From positions 162,727 through 226,726 of the forward strand of contig QKWP01000636.1 of assembly GCA_003550325.1 (NCBI GenBank): a stretch of DNA of 64,000 nucleotides. The letters are read 5' to 3'. The translations under genes were made by a program, and so were the position numbers. Shown here piece after piece: positions 55,461 through 64,000 of the stretch. Source of the stretch: Gigaspora rosea (Eukaryota > Glomeromycota > Glomeromycetes > Diversisporales > Gigasporaceae). Under the pieces are notes generated by a model. It was not told the origin of the DNA and made no database searches. It saw nothing but the letters and a program-made list of their open reading frames with translations. How positions within the stretch are numbered: the stretch's first letter is position 1; every line of letters begins with the position of its first letter.

Positions 55461-56845
55461 ACCGCGAAATACGCGTACCGATCAGCATCATGGTCTTACT
55501 GGGGAAGCTACTTCAATTCAAGGTATTCAAGGTATTGAGGGCAGAATCTCCGCGCAGAATTTGTTCTAGTCTGTGAGGCAATAATAAATCATTGGTAGAA
55601 TATCTTTTTTGACCTTTTTGCGATTTTATTTATACTTTCACTGCAGGATCTGCAAATTTAAACAATCGAATTTTTAAAAATTTTTAAGTAATAAAATCTT
55701 ATGCAAGGGTTAGTGCGAAACGGTTTATAGAGAGTCGATTGTTAGAAGAGATCTGATTGGTGCATCTGCGACGATCTTTCATGGTCATACTGAACGAAGT
55801 ATAAATATAAAGTCTAATGATCTTTTTATTACATAGTATTAATGACAAATATGAATTCAGAGTATACTTTTGTTTTTTATTTTTTTTTTTACGGGTACCC
55901 TTATTTTTGCATTTTGCTACGCTCCACAAGGGATTGCTACAATGATAAACGATCTCATCTAAATGATTTATGCAATCACGCCATTGATAATCCATACTAA
56001 TATTTCTGTATTTATTTCAAATGTAACTTACATTGTAAGTTACATATATTGATTAAACAGGCCAGCATTAAGGCCAATCTGGCCCGCATTAAGATATAAG
56101 GGTAGAATCGCCACCAAAAAAATTTCAAACTACTGTATATATTTCAAAATAAAATTTCATGCTATTGGATTAGGTTAGCATTTGTTTCTAGATTAGAGTT
56201 AGAAAGTATTTTATATACCAAAATTATACAAAAAAATTTTTTTTTATAATGCTGTCTCATGGAACTAAATTTTGAATTATGAGCGATTTTTGACAAAAAC
56301 ATTTGTTTTAATTGAAATAGTCATCACACGCTAAATTACCAAATACCAATATCCTAACCCCTACAAATGAAATTATTATCGGTGAGCAACACCGGACGTG
56401 GTTCATGCTCACGATATCTAGTTTTTTTTTTTGTTCGTTATCCTTATTCTTTTCTTTTCCTTTCCCTTCTGTGTCTAGCGAATCTTCTTCCTTGAACGGT
56501 ATTTGATGCCAATAATATCTTCGGGAGAGAACCAAAGTATGACTTTTGTAAAGTTGAGTGAAAACACGTATTTGAGAAGCTAATACGCGAACCTGCACAA
56601 TCTGTTTTTGTTGATTAACACAATTTCTCTCCGACAAGCTCCTTACTCGATCGTTCCAGTAAGATCTGCAACCCTTTACACTTAAAGTTGATCCCTGATG
56701 AGATCATGCTTTATTGTATACATACGAGTAGCATTGTTTTTTAAATTCTTAAATCATTTATTTTTGTTCAAACAACGATACATACATTACATACATTTGT
56801 TTTATATAAATAATCAAACAATTGCATTGGTCGATTTATTATGGG
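55461..56845. other. No confident gene
   Basis: Two minus-strand frames exist (55699-55995, 98 residues; 56308-56637, 109 residues, starting MSERNCVNQQKQ). Neither has a motif, and nothing supports expression. The rest is AT-rich. Confidence 0.4.
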
Positions 56846-56846
56846 T

Positions 56847-57045
56847 GTTCTCAAGTATCTCAATCAATTGATTTAATAATGATCGTGATAACGCCCAAGC
56901 ATCACAATCAATGACGATATTAATAGAATTAAAGAGCATACTCTTTGTCTGTTCTCAAACATCTCAATCAATTGATTTAATAATAATCGTGATGATGCTC
57001 AAGCATCAACATCAATGACGATATTAATAGAATTAAAGACCGGTA
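56847..57045. repeat. 104-bp tandem duplication
   Basis: Two units starting GTTCTCAAGTATCTCAATCA (56847) and GTTCTCAAACATCTCAATCA (56951), each containing TTGATTTAATAAT and CAATGACGATATTAATAGAA. Confidence 0.85.
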
Positions 57046-57074
57046 CTCTTTTTTTTTTGTTCGTGATCTTCACT

Positions 57075-57596
57075 ATGCCACCCAAAACAACTAAAAAATC
57101 CAATAAAAAAAATTCTACAGTATTCAACTTATTACCGAAGCTTCAACTTTAGTTGCATTGGCTTCTCCTTTTAATAATTATAAAATTTAAATCTTTCGTT
57201 GCAACAGCAACAGAATCAATTTATAGAATCATTAGCGAAAGTTGCTTTACAGCAAAAAGAAATAATTTTTTTTATGTTATTATTATTATTTATTTAAAGA
57301 TGTGTTGTATTTATTATGTTCGTATCAAGGTATCGATTATTTGTTTTAAAGTTTCGAGCATTAACAATAAAATGTTATTTTTTGGATCGTATAGAAACTT
57401 GGCGAGAATTTATTGTTTATTATTATGTTTGAATATAAAGTAATACTTGAGCGCCTTTATCAATGGTAAATTTTTAAAGAAAAAGATGGTTTGTAGCTTG
57501 CTGATCGAAATGACAGCTCATTTGGTTAATTTATTCAATTTCCGACTATTAAAAATTTGCCTCCGATTCATTGAGTGAGGTGCTTGAGAACACCCT
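57075..57596 (+). pseudogene. Tandem gene relic, copy 1
   Basis: Opens MPPKTTKKSNKKNST, then in another frame ITEASTLVALASPFNNYK and LQQQQNQFIESLAKVALQQKE, so the frame is broken at least twice. The 3' part matches copy 2 through CGAGCATTAACAATAAAATG to GTGCTTGAGAACACCCT. The ancestral product would be a small basic Gln-rich protein; family unknown. Confidence 0.5.
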
Positions 57597-58083
57597 ATGT
57601 CACCTAAAAAAATTCTATTCAACTGACTACCGAAGCTTCAACTTTAGTTGCATCGGCTTCTCCTTTTAATGATTATACCAATTAAAATTTTTTGCTGCAA
57701 CAGCAACAGATCAATTTATCGAATCATTAGCGAAAGTTGCTTTACGGCAGCAAGAAGTAATTATTATTATTTTTTAAAAGATGCGTTGTATTTATTATGT
57801 TCGTATCAAAGTAACGATTATTTGGTTTAAAAGCTTCGAGCATTAACAATAAAATGGTTGCTTTTTTGGATCGGTTAAAACTTGGTGAGAATTCATTGTT
57901 TATTATTATGTTTGAATATAAAGTAATGCTTGAGCGACCTTTATATTTAATGGTAAATTTTTGACGAAAAAAGGTGGTTTGTATCTCTCTGATTTGTTCA
58001 TCGCAATTGTAACTTGATTCATTTATTCGATTTCCGGCTAAATAAAATTTTACTTCCGATCCATTGAGTGGGATGCTTGAGGA
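57597..58083 (+). pseudogene. Tandem gene relic, copy 2
   Basis: ATG at 57597 followed by TCACCTAAAAAAATTC, and then the same blocks as copy 1 (GAAGCTTCAACTTTAGTTGC, AGCAACAGA, GCGAAAGTTGCTTTACGGCA). Unit length is ~500 bp. Its 3' end (GGGATGCTTGAGGA) is cut by the hAT-type element at 58084. Confidence 0.5.
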
Positions 58084-59036
58084 TAGTGTTCAGACCCGTC
58101 ATGAAAATCCCAACCCGGGTCACCCGCGGGTGGGTCACCCGGGTGACCCGGGTGAACACTAGGTAGTAGAAAAAATCCCACCACGGGTCACCCGCGGGTG
58201 GTAACACGGGTCACCCGCGGGTGGTAACACGGGTCACCCGTGGGTGGTAACACGGGTCACCCGGGTGATAAAAAAAATTTTATAGTCTACTATTACAGTA
58301 AATTTTTTTTATCACCCGGGTGACCCGTGTTACCACCCACGGGTGACCCGTGTGGGATTCTTTCTACTACACTACCCAGTGTTCACCTGTATGACCTGGG
58401 TGATCCAAGTTGGAATTTTCATGACAGGTCAGAACACTGCTATATATATAGTTTATAACCAACTCATACGGGTCACCTAGTGATGTGCCACGTACAGTAC
58501 TATACGTACAGTACTGTGCGTACTGTACGGTACGCTAAAATTTTAGCCGATCATTTATTAAGAGAAATATTTATGTGCCAATTGACCAATCAAATTCGTT
58601 AATTGATCAACTTCCGATGAAGCTTTCTTGTTAGATAAATTAAATTTGTACATATTGCATCTAAAGTAGCGATCTATCTAAAGTAGCTACTTTAGATATA
58701 TAAAGTAGCGCCTTAATAAAATTAAGCAGATATGTACATAGTATATTACTAATTTGCTATATTAAATATTTGCTTATTAAAATAGGTTTAAACATTAATT
58801 ATCGTATAGACTAACATTAAAAAAAATTAAAATATAGGTACTAATTTAATTTTATTATGATCTTAATTTTTTATATAAGCACTATACGTACTGTACGCTA
58901 AAAAATTTGGGTATTATTTTAACGATTACACATCACTAGCTGCATACTTTAAAATGATGCAGATCCGATCACTAGATCACGAGAATTTTGCCTATACGTA
59001 CGAAGTCTTTTTCTTGGATAAATGCATCTTATAATT

Positions 59037-59067
<31 letters not shown>

Positions 59068-59635
59068 GCTATTGAATCAAATTTATCTGACCTAATTAGC
59101 AACTCGACTAAAATCTCTGAACTAAATTTAACTTGAAATCAATTCGTTTATAATAGATTTACTACAGTTTGTTCATTTTATATGTTCGTTTCATTTGCCT
59201 CTCTTCTAGGAGTCCTGGAAAGTGATGCTAACCAGATAATTAACTTCGAACGACCTAAATATTTATCTATCAAATAGAATTAAATATTATATTAATTGTA
59301 ATATAGACTAATATTAAAAAAAAATTTAAAATATAACCACTAGAGCATTTTACTATATAAGTACTATACGTACAGTACGTACAGTACGTACTGTACGTAC
59401 TGTACGTACTGTACGTACTGTACGCTAAAAAAATTTGGACATCATATAAATGGCACATCACTAGGGTCACCCATGTAGGTAACCCACGGGTGAACCGTGG
59501 GTTGACCCACGGGTGACCCGCGGGTTGACCCACGGGTGACCCGCGGGTTGACCACCCGGGTGGGCCATAATTAAATCCGGGTCACCCGCCCACCCGCGGG
59601 TGACCCGGGTGATATCTACCCGGGTCCAAACACTA
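58084..59635. mobile_element. hAT-type element with GGGTCACCCG arrays, 7/8 TSD
   Basis: The left end TAGTGTTCAGACCCG and the right end, reverse complemented, TAGTGTTTGGACCCG match at 13 of 15. Flanks CTTGAGGA (58076-58083) and ATTGAGGA (59636-59643) agree at 7 of 8. Both ends are dense arrays of GGGTCACCCGCGGGTG-type motifs. Inside, 58084-58439 is itself a near-palindrome whose right side ends GGTCAGAACACTG, so part of the element may be a second nested copy. It is entered by the element at 58478-59463. Confidence 0.8.
58478..59463. mobile_element. Nested hAT-type element with GTACTGTAC arrays, perfect 8-bp TSD
   Basis: Ends TAGTGATGTGCCA and TGGCACATCACTA are perfectly inverted (13/13), with identical flanking octamers GGGTCACC (58470-58477, 59464-59471), which are the motif of the host element's own array. 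Subterminal arrays of CGTACAGTACGTAC lie at 58489-58545 and 59360-59423. A further right-end-like block (GTACTGTACGCTAAAA ... CACATCACTA) at 58885-58938 suggests an internal partial copy. Confidence 0.9.
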
Positions 59636-59650
59636 ATTGAGGACACCCTA

Positions 59651-59890
59651 TACCGAATCTTTTATTCTATACGTGATATAAAGAGAACAGAAAAATTCAT
59701 TATTTGAAAAATTTTATATAAATAAATAAATAATTACATTGGTCAATTTATTATACAGAGCTCTTTATTCTATTTTATACATAGTTTAAAAGAGAGTTCA
59801 TTATGTGAAAATTTTACATAAATAATCAAATAATTGCAGCGGTCAATTTATTATAACGAATCCTTTTATTCTATACGAGAAAAAAGAATC
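59651..59890. repeat. ~103-bp tandem repeat, about 2.3 units
   Basis: Units carry TTTATTCTAT, TTCATTAT(T/G)TGAAAA, ATAAATAATCAAATAATT and GGTCAATTTATTATA; boundaries near 59651, 59754 and 59857. A single related unit lies at 56800-56845. Confidence 0.8.
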
Positions 59891-60050
59891 CAAATTGAAT
59901 TTAATTCACTATCTTAGCCACTGAAAAATCTAATATGTCTCGATTTAGGGCTTAATTTAGTATAGTAATTTGCCGGTCTACTTATTGTTGTTTAAAATAT
60001 CCTTTTGATACAGCAGATTAAATATTTGTTTCGATTTTAAATGTCCGAAA

Positions 60051-60329
60051 TAGAGATTTTGGCCGATCGGCTATGACCAAGCCGATTATCGGCTTAGTCG
60101 GCTTATCTCGGAATCTATCGGAAATTTTTGTAATGGAGTCTTTGAACATACCAAATCAATAAACCGATTTTTTAAAAAAAATTAACCGGCTAAGCCGATA
60201 ATTTGCTTTAACTGATTGTTTTCATTATCGCAAGATCACTACTGCGCAAGTACAAGTAAAATACATGTTCTATTTTTGGGGAATAAAACATTAACTTTTG
60301 GTTTATCCGATTTTCGGCCAAAATCACTA
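60051..60329. mobile_element. hAT-like MITE with GCCGATTATCGGC motifs
   Basis: The left end TAGAGATTTTGGCCGA and the right end, reverse complemented, TAGTGATTTTGGCCGA match at 14 of 16. The interior carries GGCTTAGTCGGCTTATC and CCGGCTAAGCCGATAA in opposite orientation. Flanking octamers (GTCCGAAA, CCGGAAAA) agree only weakly, so the duplication is not secure. Confidence 0.6.
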
Positions 60330-60883
60330 CCGGAAAATTAGTTTAAGCCCTGTTGAATATGTGCATAATAGACTATGATTTATTGGTTAACAGTTAAAGC
60401 GGGAGCACTAATGAAAATGTCGGGAAGACAATTTTTTCTACAATAAAATGTTCTTAATAACATTTATCTTTAATACATACGTACGTTGTAGAATCGACTA
60501 GAATAATCGGCTGTATACAGATACGTTCTCATCCGATAAGGTGAATGTTTGGTTAATCAATTTACAGATTTCGCTTTTTTCTTTTTTATAATACAGAATA
60601 AAAAAAGAGGAGCGAGAGATAACGATAAGGATTGCAAATATTTGACATAAATAATCAGCGATTTTAACGGTTCGACCAATCAATTACCAATGTTTAATTA
60701 GCCAATGATAATTAAGGTAGATTATTTGTTAATTTATCTGTTTTAGTTTTTTTGTGAACTTAATATTTAAGTAATTTTTTGCGCCGAAAATTATTTTTCG
60801 AGATTTGTTAATCAAATTTTCCTCTTTACCTAAAATAAAAAAAATATATAAAAAAAAATAAATTCATCATCTTTTTTAAATCA
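60330..60883. other. Upstream region of the beta-galactosidase gene
   Basis: No gene. AT-rich, with TTAATATTTAAGTAA and AAATATATAAAAAAAA tracts close to the start codon that could serve as core promoter or 5' UTR; no element is decisive. Confidence 0.4.
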
Positions 60884-61971
60884 ATGGCTATTCCAGAACT
60901 TGCCGCTCTTTTAACAGTTCTTCCAGCCGGTTTAGTGGCTTTTTATGTGTGGCTTCTTCAATCTCGTAAAGGTAGTTTACCTATCACCACAGCTGAATGT
61001 GCTTATGATAAAAATAAATATGGAGAAATTCTTAATTGGGATAAATTCTGCCTTTATATACATGGAAAACCAACATTAATTATAAGTGGTGAATTTCATT
61101 ATTTTCGTGTTCCAGACAAATCTCGTTGGGAAAGTATCTTAAAAAAATATCGAGCTGGAGGATTTAATTGTGTTCGACTTTATTTTCATTGGGGATATCA
61201 TAGTCCTGATGAAGGAATTTATAATTTTGAAGATAATAGAGATATTGATTATTTATTAAATTTATGTGAAAGTTTAAATCTTTATGTTCTTGCTGCTCCT
61301 GGACCTTATATTTGTGCTGAAACTCAAGCTGGAGGTTTTCCTTTCTGGGTTCTAGATAAAGTAAAAAGAGTACGTCATATGTCATTTACTGGATTTAAAA
61401 AATATGATCCTGAATTTTCTGCTTTTCAAAAACAATGGTTCGAGAATGTTCTTCCTATTATAGCTAAACATCAAATAACTACAAAACAAGGTGGTTGTGT
61501 TATTGCTGTTCAAATTGAAAATGAATTATTTGATAAAGTTATAAAAATTCCATATGGTTTACCCGATGAAATGAAATTCTTAGCTAAAGTGGCTAGAGAT
61601 TGTGAAATCAATGTACCACTATTTACTAATGATCCAGAAGAAGTAGGTTCTTTTATTATTAATCGTGGAAATTTTGGTCTGGATCTTTATGGATTTGATA
61701 AGTACTTTGGTACGTATATTTGAATTATTTATTAAATTAAACTATATTATATTATATTGTATTATAGTTTATCATCATCTTTTATAATTCTTTACTCTTT
61801 GACTTTTATTGGCTGTAGTATTTGTCCCTGCTAGTAGTCCAACCCCATGGGCATTTAACGTAGTTCAAGATCCAAAAAAATGGAAACCTTGGAAACCAAA
61901 AGATGCAGCAAAGTCTTTGGACGTAATTGAGCAGACAGTACGCGGTTTTGGATATGAGGCTGCAAACGTAC

Positions 61972-62027
<56 letters not shown>

Positions 62028-64000
62028 TATTTATTTCCATTTACAATTATTTATATTACACATTTACAATTATTTTATATTACATTATACTATATTATTC
62101 TTGTAATTTAGACACCAATATTTATTCCGGAACTTCAAGGTGGTTGGTTCAGTACCTATAAGTTACAACACACTTTTGATGATGTCTATAATTTTTACGG
62201 TGATGCTTTTACGCGTACCGCGTACGAATCCGTGCTAGCTCAGGGTTGTACTATGGCATCAATTTATATGGTATATGGTGGAACAAACTGGGGAACTGTA
62301 GGCGATGTGTAAATATTTATATTTATATATATATATGTGTACTGTATATATATATTTTAATCCTGTCCTTTTTATCTAAAATATGTAATACTAATTTAAA
62401 CTTTATTTAATAGCGATGGCTATACTTCTTACGATTATTCTGCATGTATTAGAGAATACGGTTACACATCTTCTCGTATGCGTGAATTACGTTTAGGAAT
62501 TAATTTTATAAGAAGTTTTTCTGATTTATTCACTAAAACTGAACGTGTTAAAAATCCAAATGTTTCCACTTCTATAAAGAATGTGTTCAATCTTCAAAGA
62601 AAATCTGTAATGAAAAATGTAAAACGTGGTGATGAAGTTTTATTCTCATTTTTTAGAAATTTTAATGAACAACAAAATCCTGTTTTTCAAGTTTATGTTA
62701 AATATAAGGAAGGTCAAAGACGTGAACAAACATTTTCTATGAGATGTTATTTACAATATAAAACTTCCTTCGTAACATTAGGTAATTATACAACAATAAC
62801 AGGTCTTAAATTAATTTTTTCTACTTTACCTATTCATTTGAGAATAATTCAAGATCGAGTAAATGAGATTTGGATAGTTCCAGTAAATGATGTTGGTGAA
62901 TTAGCTTTTCAAGGTGAAGTTACTGTAGATGGAAATCTTATTCCTTCTATAAGAAAAGTTGGTCATGCTATTCATATTGTATCCTTCAATGATGTTGGAG
63001 GTTTTGCAAGAATTAGAAGTGCCGATTCTAGTGGTGATTTATATATTTTGGCTTTACGTAATGAATCTTTAAGTACTCTTCACGCAATATTTGAAGAACC
63101 TTATTGGACAAAAATTAATAATGATACTACTAATATTTCTTATTCACCATCAATTGTAACTTGGGGAATTCAAGATGTTTATTTTGATTCTTCAAATTCC
63201 GTTTTGGAAACTCAATATGGTGATCAAGAACATGATATAACAATATTATTTTCACGTGAACCTTCAAAACATGTTCGTTTTCAACCTCATCCAACTTATC
63301 CATTACCTTTTATTAGTAAAAAACAATTTACTGCTGGAGAAAAAACTTCTGAAATACATTTGGTACCTAAATTAGTAAGATGGAGATCTCGTACTACAAA
63401 TTTTAATGATTTAGAATGGAGAACAATTGATCTTAAAAATGGTGGACCAATTGAAAATTATTACGCATCAGGTCATATTTTATATAATACTAGATTTTCA
63501 AGTAATTATTCATCTAGTAAAGTATATTTATCCATTAACATGAGACATAGATGTACTATATTTGTTAATGGTCGATTCGTTGGTGGTCATACAACATTTT
63601 CAAGGCAACTTTTCTTTCCTGGATCAAAGAATGGACCTGAATTATTTAAATCTTTGGGAGGAAAAAAATATGATATAACACAATTTCTTCATCCAAATGG
63701 TGATGAAGAAAAAAATTCTGTAATAATTTTAGTAGAAAATTGGGGAATAAATCGTCAAGCTGTAATATTTAATGATTGTCGAAATCCTAGAGGAATAATT
63801 TCTTCAAATATTGATGGATTAGTTAAAGAAACAAATTTAACTTGGAGTATTTGTGGTGTTGATTTACGTAAATTAGATAATCCTTTTAATACTAGTGGAA
63901 TACCTGATGAAGAAAATAAAAATTTAGAATGGAAAGAAAGTGAAAAAGGAATTAGTAATTATGGTGTTATACCTAACGATGGAATAAAATGGTGGAGTTT
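60884..64000 (+). CDS. GH35 beta-galactosidase, 5' part (cut by the window end)
   Basis: Exons 60884-61709, 61819-61967, 62112-62308 and 62414 to beyond 64000, with GT..AG introns of 109, 144 and 105 bp in consistent phase; 919 codons seen, no stop yet. Residues ~6-27 form a hydrophobic helix (signal anchor or signal peptide) before QSRKGS. The GH35 TIM barrel follows: GEFHYFRVP, YRAGGFNCVRLYFHWGYHSP, APGPYICAET and GGFPFWVL. VQIENE carries the likely acid/base Glu (about residue 214) and IPELQGGW the likely nucleophile Glu (about 332). YMVYGGTNWG is also conserved. Later beta-rich domains follow. It should release terminal beta-galactose from oligosaccharides or wall polymers in the secretory path or at the surface. 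Looks intact. Confidence 0.92.
61971..62021. repeat. (ATT)n microsatellite in beta-galactosidase intron 2
   Basis: About 16-17 consecutive ATT units directly after the 5' splice site. Read in the wrong frame it gives a poly-Leu run, which is an artefact. Confidence 0.95.

Noticed and set aside
55699-56637. Two minus-strand frames of 98 and 109 residues as genes
   Set aside because: Low-complexity Lys-rich segments, no motif, no introns, no repeated or conserved copy.
58084-58439. A separate, complete 350-bp hAT-type MITE at the left of the larger element
   Set aside because: The ends are inverted, but the right-hand octamer (CTATATAT) does not match CTTGAGGA, whereas the octamer at 59636 does; kept as an internal palindrome instead.
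61971-62111. Poly-Leu coding extension of beta-galactosidase exon 2
   Set aside because: It is the (ATT)n microsatellite in intron 2; splicing at 61968/62111 keeps the conserved GH35 frame into TPIFIPELQGGW.

Overview
The window is a strongly AT-rich eukaryotic (fungal) sequence that I read as coming from an arbuscular mycorrhizal fungus (Glomeromycotina, Rhizophagus-like). The grounds are short GT..AG introns of about 70-150 bp, a predicted GH35 beta-galactosidase and an intron-rich membrane protein of fungal type, F-box/LRR-type fragments, coiled-coil and small zinc-finger families that I associate with Rhizophagus genomes, and very heavy load of transposable elements. No bacterial, organellar, tRNA, rRNA or CRISPR features were seen.

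Layout. 1-1.4 kb: an inverted pair of a repeat carrying a ~110-residue reading frame. 2.45-30.14 kb: a fossil Polinton/Maverick-like element with ~605-bp terminal inverted repeats (TIRs), each holding the same 81-residue Cys-rich gene. It carries a protein-primed-type DNA polymerase B (broken), retropepsin-like genes, a coiled-coil/Gag-like/protease gene, an rve integrase and several unrecognised small genes. It has been hit many times by smaller elements (TTAA-flanked MITEs, hAT-type elements, repeat-array elements, and a three-deep nest at 15.5-19.4 kb that encloses fragments of an F-box/LRR gene and a 605-base assembly gap).

30-39 kb: mostly non-coding DNA around one host gene, a four-exon, 343-residue multi-pass membrane protein at 33.4-34.7 kb (minus strand). 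39.3-47.1 kb: a nearly full-length but decayed LINE with target-site duplication, poly(A) tail, an ORF1 containing six ~55-65-residue repeats, and an APE-endonuclease/reverse-transcriptase ORF2. 49.5-52.8 kb: a tandem 1.65-kb duplication, each copy carrying an intact 146-residue secreted glycine-rich protein gene with its own TATA box. 53-60 kb: minisatellites, decayed tandem gene copies and nested hAT-type elements. 60.9 kb to the end: the 5' part (at least 919 codons, four exons) of a GH35 beta-galactosidase.

The most interesting pattern is a set of at least nine non-autonomous elements with (C/T)A(G/A)NG ends and, in most cases, 8-bp target-site duplications (four perfect), nearly all with ends packed with a motif array private to that family (GGGTCACC, GGTCATTT, GTACTGTAC, TATCCGGATA, GACTCGAACC and so on). 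This looks like a diversified hAT superfamily in which each family has its own subterminal transposase-binding code. The second is the gene content of the Polinton-like element, which pairs PolB and integrase with a Gag/retropepsin-type gene and TIR-embedded Cys-rich genes.
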